This document shows, in pieces, positions 48,314 to 60,990 of a stretch of 64,000 nt of DNA (positions are counted from its first letter, which is position 1; the number at the start of each line of letters is the position of its first letter). The stretch comes from Nyssa sinensis (Eukaryota; Streptophyta; Magnoliopsida; Cornales; Nyssaceae): the NCBI GenBank assembly GCA_008638375.1, contig CM018032.1, positions 31,553,751-31,617,750 on the forward strand. Direction: 5' to 3'. The position numbers and the translations under genes were made by a program. The notes under the pieces are model-generated. The model was not told the DNA's origin and made no database searches. It saw only the letters and a list, made by a program, of their open reading frames with translations.

Positions 48314-48715
48314 AGGGGTGCACCTGCAAGCCACGGTCTAGGTCCTAGAAGTGATACTAAAGAATTAGAAACATTTTTGGATCCCTTGTTGAGGGAAGCA
48401 AATCAACCGTTATATCCAAGTTGTGAAAAGTATTCGACACTTGATTTTCTTGTCAAGCTCCTTCATATTAAGACCATCAATCGATGGACAAACAAGTCTT
48501 TTAGTATGGCCGTTAAATTGTTTAAATCAGCACTACCTATAGGGGAGGCCCTTCCAAAATTACTTTATGAGGTGAAAGGACAGTTGAGGGACTTGGGCCT
48601 TGGATATATCCCTATTCATGCTTGCAAGAGTGATTGCATGTTATTTTGGAAAGAGGCTGAAGGATGTGTTGAGTGTACAATGTGCCATGAACCTAAGTAC
48701 AAGGTGAATAATTAA
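48314..48715 (+). pseudogene. CACTA transposase, second part (Transposase_21 / tnp2 type)
   Basis: Continues the frame interrupted at 44035. It includes LLREANQPLYPSCEKYSTLD, FLVKLLHIKTINRWTNKSF, LPKLLYEVKGQLRDLGLGY and IHACKSDCMLFWKEAEGC, ending in a CTMC motif. These are hallmark blocks of the tnp2/Transposase_21 family (PF02992), which cuts and moves CACTA elements. The expected catalytic core beyond CTMCHEPKYK is missing: sequence similarity stops at 48712 and an old LTR begins. A GTGAAT at that point could be a splice donor. Confidence 0.85.
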
Positions 48716-51136
48716 TAGTGTATAACAAGGTGACGTTCAGAGCTGAATCTAATGATCAATATACAACATATACGTTATGTTAACGAAGGGTACAGACACC
48801 CTTTACGGTATACAATAGATGAATATAACTATTTGAAACCAATACTACTCAAGTCTCTATCCTTCTTATACTAGTGCAACAACAATCCTCTACAAGTCCA
48901 GTACCCGTTATTCCTATGAACAACAGGGGTGAGCCATAACGCTCAATAGGGTTTCCCAAAACACAAAAGCAAGCAGCGTGCAAAAACTAATGCAAGTCCA
49001 ATGAGGACAATTCCTAATGTCCAGCATGGAATCCCAAGCACACAACAAAATTATTTACCAAATCACAATCATAGACATGACAGTCAAGAAAATAGGACAA
49101 CACTCCACGTGGTACAATAGTAGTGATAGGGTATACAATATACATCGAAGATAAATAATATCAACATATACAAGCCTCATGAAGAACCTCATTTTCTAGT
49201 TCAAATCAATCAAAACAATAATATCCAATATAGATCGATGACATAGCCAGTCAATAACGTATAATTAGTTCACAATTATATAGACAAGAGGTGTAATCCA
49301 CAACATAACAAGTCCAAGTAAAGTCTACTATACTTATTAATACAGTCCATACAATGTCATGATGCTCAATGCAAGAATGTAAACATATATGATTTAAACT
49401 ACAATCCGAATCTCAACCTCATCTCTCTCAATCTATAGTTCAATAACCTAATGGCCCCCAAAAAAGCCTGATGCTTCTTGGGCTCCTAATCCGATGGTAA
49501 TAGACCACCACCCGCAAGGGTTTACAGTTCGTAACCGAAGGGAGACACAATCCCCGTCACAAGATAATCCCAGTTTCTATTCATGATCTCATCATATACC
49601 ATTCATCTATTCCATCAATCCATCTATACCACTCAGGTGTGCTCAAACAATACCATAGAGGTCCGCAATAAAATCAACATCAGTTGCCATGCAATGTAAT
49701 GCATGATATCTTAATGTACAAGAATACACAACCATAGTAGATTATAATAATAGTAAGCACCGGAATAATAATGACAAGCTCATCATAACATCACACAAGA
49801 TTCAAGCATCAGAATAGTAATGATAGTCATATCATAAGGATCAAATGACAAGTATGCAATACCAATCGATCATGATGCAATCCTAGTCCCAATCATCACT
49901 CGATTATAAAGAGACACTACTTGTGTTTGTCACAATGTACATTAGATACCTCACACACTCTAGGTTCAACTCTCGAGACCAGCTCGATTCTTAACATTAA
50001 AGTTTCGTAGTGATTATTTAAGTTCTCTTAGGTTAATTGTAGCATTAGCTTACGCACCAAGTGTCCGTTGTCCCAAACGGATATAAAAAATGTGTTCTCA
50101 GGCCTCAAAAACCCTAAGAAGGCCATATTGTAATGTTTCTAAGTCATTTGAATACCTTTTAAACCCATAAGAGTATTTTTAAAATTTTATCGGACAAGTT
50201 TCAGGTCTATCGAGTCACCGTCTCAGAAAACTGACCTTTGAATCAGATCCAGAAGGTCAAAAAATCCTAAGGACGCTCTCATTGTATTTTATTAACTATT
50301 TTAAATATATGTTCCATGCTTAGGGGCATAATAATAATTTTGCATATTCATGGGAGACCAACCCCGTGTCCTCAATCCGTTAATCCGGTACCATATTTGA
50401 ATTCCTGGTGTCAAAAAATATTGGGAACGCCTCTTTCGAATTTTAATTATGCTTTTAATTGTTCAAGCTAGGCCTAAGGGGTTAATTTTCATTTACCAAT
50501 TTAGGTGAAACCATCACTGGGTCCTAATTTTTCTCAATCTGATGTCATATTTAAATTTTGGGCATCCAAGAACATTGGACTAGATCTTTTTGGATTTTAA
50601 TTTGCCTATGAATTACTCAATTTGTCATCGGGGGCATTTTTATAATTTTATATATTTATGTGGGACAACCGCGGGTTCCCGAATGTCTAAACTGACCCCG
50701 ATATTGAATCTGAAATGCCCAAAAATCTTAAAAATGCCTCTTCTCGCATTTTCATTGGCTTTATTTTTAATTTTATAAACAAATGACTTTTTTTCGTTAT
50801 TTTCTTACAAATGTTCACAACGTTGTGATTAATCAAATTAATTCAGCCCTTTATAATTTTCCAAATTCCAATTTCTTAACCTTGTGGCCAATCAGTCCGA
50901 ATTTCATTAAATTGCCAAATTCAAGAGTAAGGTTATCCATATTCCTGATTTGGTCCCCCAAACAATAGACAAGCCATAGCTTGTTGCCAACAGCCCCAAG
51001 TCCTAAAGTAGTTGAAAAACAACCCGCTTGACCGGTCAACTCGCCAGAGTTGATCGCCGTAGGCGAGTCGCCGATCACCTTCTCTAGTGAAACTCACTAG
51101 AAACCAAAATTTTCTAAGTTTTTTTCTCACATTTTT
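48716..51136 (-). repeat. Old LTR remnant, minus strand, left part
   Basis: No coding frame. In reverse it has the same 3'-end landmarks as the other LTRs (a stretch like TATTGAGC...GGCTCACCCC near 48940) and degenerate modules (AATCAGATCCAGAAGGTC near 50240, CAATCCGTTAATCC near 50380). It appears to continue at 54766-55213 and 58563-59170 around two solo LTRs. Precise ends are not resolved. Confidence 0.5.
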
Positions 51137-51834
51137 TGTAATATCCTGACCCGGAATATGGCACTTATATCGAGGTAGACCCGAGATATGGCACTTATAC
51201 TGAGGTAGACCCGGGATACGACACGTAAACTAAGGCAAGTCGACTGAATAATGTAATATGAGTGGTTTGCTTAGTATACTTGGTGTCAGGCAATACCCAA
51301 GCACCTTAGGACCTAACATCGTAATGCGTGCGTACATGCATTTCCATGCACAACCATATTTCACGAACATGTAGTGTACCTAAAATGAGTGTATGCACGC
51401 ACTATTATAAATGAATTTATATGCATGAGTATGGATATATTTTATGTATAAAATATGTATTTATATGTGTATAAATAATACATATAGTATAATGTATAGT
51501 ATGTATGTATGTATAGATAGTGTATAGTGTATATTTATGTATACTATATAAATAGAAAATAAAAAAGGTAAAAGTGAAAGGAAAGGGGGGCTGCATGTAT
51601 GCTATCACTGTGTGTGTGTGTGTGTGTAATTGTGTGTGAGGTGTATGGATGAGAGGAAGGCAGCAGGGCTGCCAACCTTGAGGAGGCAAGTGGGGTGCAA
51701 ATATATATATATATATATGTATAGCATGTGTGGTACGTGGATGGTAAGGGATCAAGGGGTGGTTCTCTGCAATCAAGGAAGGCTGCACAGAGAGAGAGAG
51801 AGAGAGAGAGAGAAAGTGAGGCGGTTTGTGGGTG

Positions 51835-51869
<35 letters not shown>

Positions 51870-54765
51870 TACGTTGAGTTGATGAGGTTAGAAAGGAAAA
51901 AGGAAGAAACTGGGGAGTCAGAAAGGGTTCAGAGACTGAGTTAAGAAGGAGAAAAACAGTGAAAAAAGGTGAGAAAATGCCTAAACCCGTATTTCTCTCT
52001 CTCTAAAATAACTTGCATATGTGTAAGTAAAATCGACTCTTTTAAGTGTATATGATGTTTAAACTATATTTAGACCTGTTCAAGCATCAAATTAGAGCTT
52101 AAAAACGCTTGAAAACACCAAACCCATGAACAAACCGCCATTGAAGGCCTTGCTCAAGTAGATCTGAACTGACTTCTACCAAACCAGTTATGGCTTATCA
52201 AGACTTCTAATAGAGACCAAGAGGGTTTTAAAAACCCTAATACGCGACCCCAAAGCTCAAGAACTGACCTTCAAAGGTTGAGTTGCAAGTACGGGTTTCA
52301 AAACCGAACCTCACAAACTCACAATTAAACCTACCTTTGTTAATGAAATATGAAACCCCATGATGAATGGATGATAACAGAACAAACCCAATGAAGATTA
52401 AGCCAAAGATGAACATTTACAATCGACTTATAGGTCGGATTATCAAAACTGAAACCGAGCTAACGAGTTCGATTTAAACTCTAAAATGAATGCCAAGATG
52501 ATCCTTATGATGTCAGAAACGTTTTAGAATCGAAACAGTGGAGATTGGGTGAACCAAAATCCATGAAATAGAAGAAAAAGGAACCAGAAAATTAGGGCAA
52601 CCGTCGTGGTCGAAGTGGGGAAGGTGACAGTGAGTCAACTCAGTTTTTAAAACCCAGGTTGAGTCGACTCGGACACGTGGCAGCATCTGGGCGTGTCACC
52701 GAATAATTGGAACGACGACGTTTTGTTTCAGTTTTAGGTTAATATATTTAGGGCTGACATCATCATGACTTCATCACTATGCATTGAACCGTGTGGACCG
52801 GACCGGTTCACTTAAATCCTAACCGAGCCAATCGGTTCAGACTGAAACTTATGAAAATTAGATTTTTGACCCCAACTGTTTTACTGATTTATACTGTGGC
52901 CTAATTTTTGGAAAATTTATGCGATTAGACCCCTGAAAAAATAATTAAATTAATTATTTAATAAATAAAGTAAAATTACTATTTTGCCTCTAGGTCATAA
53001 ATAAAGCAAATGAAGTCCAAACGAGGCAAATGAATAGTCAATTTTTATTATTTCGACCATTCCGGACTCAACCGTGGAGTCTGATTTGTGAAAAGAGGTC
53101 TCAAAAAGTGAGAACCCGTAAAAGTATAGAATGACCATTTTACCCTTTTAGTAATGATGTCCAAATTAAACATATGAATAGTGTATTTTAACTATCTCAG
53201 ACATTCTAAGACCAATGGTGAGGTCTGTTTAGCAAGAAGTGGTCCTAAAAAATAAAAATACCCGTAAAAGTGCAAAATGACCATTTTGCCCTTTTTAGTA
53301 TAGAAGTCCGAATTGAATTCTGTGAAAGCCTAAATCGACTTTGTTCGACGTTCCAGATTTAATAGTAGAGTCTATTTAAGTAAAAGGGAAACCAATAGTA
53401 AAGAGGCATAAAATTTGATGAATAGCATAATGATAAAAGGTAAACTGAGATATACTATCTATTGATGAATAGGGATTTCAAAGAGGAAGGAACAATGACT
53501 TGACTTTATTGTGAAAGAACGGAAAGGGTTTAAGAGGTAAGTAATCTCTAATCTCTGTACATGTTACATTCCCAGCCATGTCAATAGTCTTTCTTATATT
53601 ATTAATTGTACTCAATACATATCAGAACGTTTATCAAGTCCACATTGATATTGCTTTATCTTGTGGAAAGTATTTATTGACTGTTGTATATCTTGATCAT
53701 GATTTCTGTATGCTCTGTACATAGGCCTCAAGGGGCAAGATCTGAGCAGCCCAGTTTATATTGGCCTGTTAAGGCAACAGTTTCATTTCGCTGCTGAGAT
53801 AGTGTTATTGCATTTACTGTTCATTGGATTTAGCATAATCTTAATATATTATATTGTAGCCGGATTTGTGCTCAGTCACAAACTCCATCTGATGCTTACT
53901 AGACCTACGGGTCGAGAAAACAGAATAAAAAGTGGTATTTAAAATGGTAGCTAAAGTGGGATTTGCGAGGCGAGTACTGAACCGACGGGTTAGTGCTTGG
54001 CTGAGAGATCGAGGAAAAAGAGAATAAAATGAATTAAGGGGTATGTCAGGCCCCAAGTTAAAGTGCATCCACATTGTTTTTATCAGTATCTCTTATTGAT
54101 TATCATAGCTTGATCATGTTATACCATTATGAATGATCATGAGATTTCATAGCTTTTTGAGTGCATATGATTATATTTGAGACAGCTCATAACTGTAGCT
54201 TGTATGATTATATTATCAGACAGGTTTTATTGCTTTATCATTTGAGTTTCTATCATTTGATATTGAGTTCTATATTCATTGACTGGCTAACACATCTGCA
54301 TTTATCCTAGTTCTTTTATGGGTAATGCTTTCTATATTCATGTACACATGACAGAGCAAATGAGAATTACTTATTGAGCTTTAGTTAGCTCACCCCAAAC
54401 TTACCACCCCTTTCAGGAAAGGAAGCTGTAAAAGAGCAGTAGCAGTAACAGTAGTAGTCAGCTAGATAGCAGTGGACATTTCTTTTGAAGTTGTAAGTGT
54501 AATACTTAGTACAGACAGCCTTATAGCTCTCCTATGTTATCCACGTCTTGGGGATGAACAGTTGTATTAAGAAATTTTATATTCCGCATTTTGTAAACAT
54601 TGTATATATATCACATGCAGCTTTGAATTAATTAATTCCGCATTTTAGTTGTTGCATGTTAGTAGCATTGATTGTGTTGCAAGTTGAGACCCTTGGTTCA
54701 ACAAGCAGCGTCGGATCGGGTGCGCGACACAAGATCCGCATAGGGTGGGGTCTCGGGTCGTGACA
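51137..54765 (+). mobile_element. Solo LTR F1 (3629 bp), second subfamily
   Basis: Reads TGTAATATCCTGACCC to GGGTCGTGACA. Flanks TTTTT and TTTTC match at four of five bases. It lacks an adjacent primer site or internal domain. It has a ~31 bp duplication near the start, (GT)n at 51611, (GA)n at 51789 and (AT)n at 51840, a decayed TGACGTCA pair near 52757, and three modules at about 53064, 53208 and 53353. It differs from F2 by roughly a tenth where they can be compared by eye. Confidence 0.85.
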
Positions 54766-55213
54766 TTTTCTTCTCGATTTTTCATTTCCCTTTCATCCCA
54801 AATACTCCTAACAAGTTTTTAAACCCCTTTAGGATCATTTTCAAGCCTCAAAACACCCCACATCACGATCGAACCTTACTGGTTCAGTTTTTTGATGAAT
54901 CTGGTTTGCCCTCTTTTCTCTATACCCCGGCCACTATCTTAGTTGATTCTTTTTCCTTTTCAATCTTGGTGGATTCTTGAGACATAAACAAGTCTGACAG
55001 AAACCTCTAATCAAGCCAAAACCTCGTCATTCGAGATCGAGATTGGGTCTCCCCACTAGTTCCACCAGCAGTACACACACACACACACACACATCTACAT
55101 ATATACATATATATACATTCGAATGGACTGTGAATAAGTTAAACTTCCTTGAAGTCCCTACCTATTGTTGTTGTGGTTTAGAGAGAGAAACCCGAGGAGA
55201 GAGAGAGAGAGTG
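54766..55213 (-). repeat. Old LTR remnant, middle part
   Basis: 448 bases separate the two solo LTRs. It carries no primer site or polypurine tract; it is CT- and CA-rich in part (55075-55092) and best explained as the interrupted older LTR. Confidence 0.45.
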
Positions 55214-55751
55214 TGTGATATCCCAACCTTGGATACGACACATATATCGAGGTAGGTTGTCTGAATAGTGTAATCTGAGCTGTTCAAGCTCTATATCATG
55301 GTATTTGATGGAACTGTGCGATTGTGGAATGTGAATGGTTTGTTTAAGTATACCCAATGCCGAGAAACACCAAGCACCACAGGACATAGTATCAAAATAC
55401 ATGCATGCACGTATTTCCATACATATGAACGTTTGCGTGCATGTATAGTTTAACTAAAATCAGTGCATGCATGCACTGTTAGAAATGGGTTTATATGCAC
55501 GTATATAGATATAATTACATGTATAAAATGTGTACTTTATGTGTATGTATACATGTAGGATAGCATAAAATACATATACATGAGTGTATATATATATATG
55601 AATTAAATATATATATATAAAAGAAAAAGTAAAGGGGAGGGGGACAACATGTATATCAAGTGACCAGTGGTGTGTCACTCTGTGTGTGTGTGTGTGTGTT
55701 TGAGTGTGTTGGGGAACAATACCAAGGTTGCTGACCTTGGTGCAAGTGGGG

Positions 55752-55787
<36 letters not shown>

Positions 55788-58562
55788 ATAAATCATACAT
55801 GAATGGTGGGCATTGAATGGGCGGTTCACAGCAGTCAAGACTGACTGCAAGAGAGAGAGAGAGAGAGAAAGAGGCAGTGGCATATGTTTATATATATATA
55901 TATATATATCTGTGTGTGTGTGTGTGTGTACATATGTGAGTTGAGAGAAATAGAAGGAAAACAAAAAGAAGAGGAACTGAGAGCAATTGGAAGAGATAGA
56001 AGTTGATTCAGAAGTAAAAGCAAAGAGGTTCAGAAGGTTATTGAAAGCAAAACAAGAAACCCAGGTGAGTAGTTTAGGTTATGTTATTTAAATTTAAAGC
56101 ATAAAAGCTTGATTTGATTTTAGGGTCTGATAAAGTATGAAAAATGGTAGAAATTGCAAGTTGAATCGACAAAAATGATCAAGGATTGAGTCAAAAATCA
56201 TCAGTTGCAGGTTTTAGAGAATAATTGGAATTCTAGCATTTTATGTGTTAAACTTAAAATGGATAATGGGGAATGGTTGCTGTAACGTGTAAAAAGCAAT
56301 TAGAAAAGAAATGGGGAGAAATAGTGAAGGAAACACCACAAATCCAACTCACCGAAAAATTGTGAGTTCGACTATAACTCATTATTTCGACATCCAACAA
56401 AAGATGAAACCCAATTTTGATAGGATATATGAAATCCTCGTATAATTAGGTATCGGACCATGTTAAAATTAGGCAAAAATATGATAAAAAAAATGGTGAC
56501 CGTCGTCGAAAAAGACGACGGCACCCACCGGAACCCTACCGGCATATTATTGGAGAAGAACAAGACTATTTAGGGTTTGGGTTTAGGTTCGGGTTATGGG
56601 TCAGATTCGGGTCGGGACTTGACCGAAATAGAAACGGGTATATTAAAACGGCACAGTCTTGATTAAGTTAAAAGGTTTTTAAAATTGAATTGGGAGTGTT
56701 TGGTGACACGGATAAGATATTAAAATTGGGGCTGAAATAGGAATAGAGATATCCTATCCCTGTTCCGTAGATATCCACTGTTTGGCTATCCTTAGTTAGG
56801 ATAGGATTTTCTAAAATTACAAATGAACCCAAAAGTTATGGAAATTATAATTAGATCCTCAACTTTTAGTTATTATGATTTGACCCACAGAATATAATAT
56901 TAATTAAATATTAATTTAATTAATTAAAATAAAAATAAAAGGGAAATTACTAAATTGCCCCTAGGTCAAAAAATAGTCAAATAAACTCCGATTAAAATAA
57001 AAGAATAGTGAATTTTTATTATTTCGAGCATTCCGGACACAACCGTGGAGTCCAATTTATAAAAAGAGGTCTCGAGAAGTGAGAACTAGTAAAAGTGCAA
57101 AATGACCATTTTGCCCTTTTTAGTACAGAAGTCCAAATTGAGTTCCACGAAAGCCTAAACCGAATTTCTTCGACGTTTCGGACTCAATGGTAGAGTCTAT
57201 TTTAGTAAAAGAGAAACTAATAGTAAAGAGGCATAAAATTTGATGAATAGCATAAATTATAAAAAGATAAACTGAGGTGTACTATCTACTGATGAATAGG
57301 GAATTCAAAGAGGAAGGAACAATGACTTGATTTTATTGTGAAAAAATGGAAATGGTTTTAGAGGTAAGTAAATGTCTGATCTCTACATGTGTTACATTTC
57401 CAGCCATGTCAACAGTTTTTCTTATACCATCTATTGTGCTCCGTACGTGCCAGAATAATTATTGAGTCCACATTGACATTGCTCTATCTTGTGGAAAGTG
57501 TTTATTGACTGTTATATATCTTGATCATGATTTTTGTACGCTCTATACATAGGCCTCAAGGGACAAGACTTTTTGATCTCAGCAGCCCAGCTTACATTGG
57601 CCTGTTAAGGCAACAGTTTCTTTTCGCTGCTGAGATAGTGTTATTGCATTTACTGTTTATGGGATTTAGCATGATCTCGATATATTATATTGTAGCCGGA
57701 TTTGTGCTCAGTCACAAACTCCATTTGATGCTTACTAGACCTACGGGTCGAGAAAATGGAATCAAAAGTGGCAATTAAAATGGCAGCTAAAGTGGGATCT
57801 GTGAGGCGAGTACTAAACCGACGGGTTGGTGCTTAGCTGAGAGATCGAGGAAAAAAAGGGAATAAAATGAATCAAGGGGTATGTCGGGCCCCAAGTTAAA
57901 GTGCATCCACATTTGTTGTTATTAATATCTATTATTGATTTTCATAGCTTGATCATATTATTTTATTATGAATGATTATGAGATTTCACAGGTTTTTATT
58001 GAGAGTATACAATTTATGCTTGAGACAACTCATGATTGTAGCAGTATAATATTGTCAGTAGAACAGATTTCATTTCCTTCTCATTTGACTTCTATCAATT
58101 GATGTTGAGCTATATATTCATTGACTGGCTAGCATCTTTATATACACATGTACACATGGCAGAGTAAAGGAGTATTACTTACTGAGTTTTCATAGCTCAT
58201 CAGATACTATAAAACATTTGACTACAGGCACAGATATCAATGACAGACCGTAGAGTCTGATAGCTAGGAGGTGGACATTTGCTTTTGAAGTTGCAATGTA
58301 ATACTTAGTACAGACAGTCTTATAGCTCTCCCATGTCATCCACGTCTTGGGGATGAACAGTTGTATTAAGAAATTTTATATTCCGCATTTTGTAAACATT
58401 ATATATATCACATGCAGCTTTTATTTACTTTCTTCCGCATTTTAGTTGTTGCATGTTAGTAGCATTGATTGTGTTGCAAGTTGAGACCCTTGGTTCGACA
58501 AGCAGCGTCGGATCAGGCGTCGCTACACGAGATCCGCATAGGGTGGGTCTTAGGTCGTGACA
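55214..58562 (+). mobile_element. Solo LTR F2 (3349 bp), second subfamily
   Basis: Reads TGTGATATCCCAACC (diverged start) to GGTCGTGACA. The flanks are both GA-rich (GAGTG and AAGAG), so a target duplication cannot be proven. It shares with F1 the order (GT)n 55681, (AT)n 55757, (GA)n 55850, (TG)n 55912, two modules at about 57026 and 57178, and the 3' end with AGTTGAGACCCTTGG. No internal domain. Confidence 0.8.
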
Positions 58563-59170
58563 AAGAGAGAGAGCTCAACTTTGAGCTTCAATGGCTGCTA
58601 GCCTATAGTTCAATCTTTCACCTTTCCCTTCTTCTTCTTCTTCTTCTTGATTCAGTCCACTCTGTGTATCCCACACACACTCTCACATATTCACTATGCT
58701 TCCTCCCTTTCATGGTTTCACACAAACACACACACACTATGTATACCCTCAAATCTCTCTTTGATCCTCATATCAACCGCACACTCCCACACCCCTTCAT
58801 CCACACACATAGACCCACACACATCCCAACCAAGAGGGAGAGAAATGGGAGAGGGAGAGAGAGATTTTAATTTTTTGAAAGAAAAGAGAGAGGGATGGTT
58901 TCGACTGATTGATAGGAGAAGGGTGGGTTATCTCTCACTTGTCACACCACACACACATTCTCCCATTAAAGCAATTATAAAAGTTGGTTGGCCAAATGTA
59001 CAAACCCGAACACAAGCACTCCCAACATTGGATGCCTTCTTATCCACCCAGAAGAGGACATGTGTCCCAGCTTAGAAACACACACCAAGCTTCTCATAGA
59101 AGCATTCCACATTTTCTAATGTGCCACGTGGCTAGTTGGCCAAATATACGTGCACACGCACCCTAACATG
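58563..59170 (-). repeat. Old LTR remnant, right part
   Basis: A CT/CA-rich stretch with overlapping small frames that are compositional. In the minus direction it would be the U3/R end of the old LTR, with GA/GT tracts as in the other LTRs. The right boundary near 59160-59170 is uncertain. Confidence 0.4.
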
Positions 59171-60193
59171 AACTGTCTCAGAATTGCACAAAAATTAGTA
59201 CCTTAGCTAATTTTGATGCTCTAATTCCAAATATGCCATTTGTTTCTCAAAATTCAATCATTTGAGTTTCCATACTTATCTACATCCTATTAATAACTAT
59301 GTAGTCTCACGACTCACACTAGTCCCGAATAAATTGTTATAACCTCAATTCTGTCTTAAAATATCACACAAATGTTAAAATAATCAATTTTATAATTAGT
59401 TTAACAGATCATTAATGAATTCCTCATTTGACCTTCACAATTGATGAAAACCTAAATCTTTATATATCGAAAGCAATCAATTCTTAGAAATTGGAAATTA
59501 TAAAGCATGAAGAGTAAAAGAAATTACAAACTGAAGTGATGATGGAGAAACCACCAAGGAAAACTATCCAAGGTGTAAAACTCCAAAGTCGGCCATGCTC
59601 ATGGAAGAGTTCCACGATGAGTGAGATTGAATTACAATGCAATGAATAACCGAACTTATTACCTCAAGCTCTATTCTACTCATTCCCATCTTTAGTCTCC
59701 CTTGAATCCACAAGCTTCCTCCATAGTCAAAATCTTCATATAACTAGATGTTCCTCATGGTCTCGGAATCTTCCGATCGGGGCACTTCATAATTGTAACT
59801 CCACGCAACCTCAAACTCCTCTAATCGTTCAACAATGAATCCCCAAGGTTGAACTCGAAACTCTTCAATAGTGAATTAACATGGAATTGAGGCACTTTGA
59901 ATTGCCTTCGATCATGTGATGTGATCTAAATCAATGAATGATTAGAGTAGAGATATGTATGATTTACAAGTATGAATATTCACTCATGAAAGCTCAAAGA
60001 ACTCTCATGTGTATAGCTCTCACAATTTGAACTCTCTCTAACTCTATTCTCACTAAATTGAAACTCAATTTTCACGATTTTATATCAATGAGATCGGATT
60101 TTAAAAGAGGCTTGAAAACATAAAATTGTATATTTCACGTAGTGTTTGTAGACACGTTATTTTGAGACCCTTGATTCAATAAAGTTATTTTCC
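59171..60193. other. AT-rich sequence without recognisable features
   Basis: No coding frame, terminal repeat or RNA gene could be supported. Short words resemble degraded LTR sequence, but nothing is decisive. Confidence 0.4.
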
Positions 60194-60880
60194 CTATTTT
60201 TGGTAAGTTGTTACAACTTGTCCCATATAGAGGTATTTTAGGAATTTTTCATTTTTTCCCATAAAGCGCATTTTCGTTATTTTGCCCAGAGAAAGCATTT
60301 TTAACATTTTGGCCATTTTATCCATGGAGGTCATTTTGCCTATAGAGGGTATTTTTTTCATTTTTTTCATAGAGGAAATTTTTGACATTTTGTTCATTTT
60401 GTCCATAAAAGATATTTTGGTCATTTCGTCCATAAAGGCCATTTTCATCATTTTGGTCATTTTTTCTATAGAGGACATTTTGTTCATTTCGCCTGTAGAG
60501 GGCATTTATTTCATTTTGCCTGTAAAGGGCATTTTTGGCATTTTGGTCATTTTATCCATAAAAGACATTTTGGTCATTTCAACCATAGAGGGTATTTTCG
60601 TCATTTTGCCCATAAAAGGCATTTTTGACATTTCGGTCATTTTGTTCATAGAGGACATTTTGGTCATTTCGCCAGTAGAGGGCATTTATGTCATTTTTCC
60701 TGTAGAGGGCATTTTTTACATTTTGGTCATTTTACCCATAAAGAGCATCTTGTCATTTTACTCATAGAGGAAATTTTTCACCTTTTGGCCATTGTCCAGA
60801 GAAGGCTTTTTTTCATTTTGCCCATAAAGGACATTTTGGTCATTTTGTCCATAGAGGACATTTTTCATTTTCGTCATTTT
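60194..60880. repeat. Minisatellite built on a CATTTTGGTCATTTT motif
   Basis: More than a dozen imperfect units combine CATTTTGGTCATTTTG with CCATAAAGGACATTTT, with spacings of about 30-45 bases. The long Ile/Phe-rich frame on the plus strand and the Met/Lys-rich frame on the minus strand are by-products of the repeat. It lies about 90 bases from the Athila-type primer site, so it could be in that element's leader. Confidence 0.85.
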
Positions 60881-60967
60881 TGCTTATAGAAGTAAAAAGA
60901 AGGAAACGAAGTTACCACCTTTACAAACTGCTGAAAAGAAAAACTATCTACTAATTCTTCTATCGTC

Positions 60968-60985
60968 TCCCCGACAACGGCGCCA
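60968..60985 (-). promoter_or_regulatory. Primer-binding site, tRNA-Asp type (Athila-like)
   Basis: The minus strand reads TGGCGCCGTTGTCGGGGA, matching the primer site used by Athila/Calypso-type gypsy elements (one substitution from the usual GCCGTTGCCG). It sits five bases from the LTR end at 60991. Confidence 0.8.
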
Positions 60986-60990
60986 AAATT

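Larger units (their letters stand above)
38471..48715 (+). mobile_element. CACTA (En/Spm-type) DNA transposon, 5' terminus to transposase, nested insertions
   Basis: It starts with CACTACAAGAAAAC, the classic CACTA terminal sequence, followed by subterminal words GGCAATGCACAG and GCAACGCACAG. About 5 kb further, in the same orientation, is a CACTA transposase remnant (43705-44034 and 48314-48715). Between them are a gene fragment and a copia-like LTR. The 3' terminus was not found before 64000, so the element is truncated, or the terminus and the transposase belong to two different CACTA copies. Ends and unity are inferred. Confidence 0.6.

Noticed and set aside
51417..51944. Frames on both strands rich in Tyr-Ile and Ser-Leu repeats
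   Set aside because: They arise from (AT)n, (GT)n and (GA)n microsatellites in the LTR.
51137..58562. F1, 448 bases and F2 as one small non-autonomous element
   Set aside because: No primer site follows F1 and no polypurine tract precedes F2, the two LTRs are clearly diverged, and the spacer fits the surrounding older LTR.
58469..59166. Overlapping plus-strand frames at 58469-58870, 58647-59075 and 58984-59166
   Set aside because: Compositional CA/CT-rich frames spanning the end of solo LTR F2; no shared protein signature.
60282..60767. 161-codon Ile/Phe-rich frame as a membrane protein
   Set aside because: It is the translation of a minisatellite; the opposite strand is equally open.
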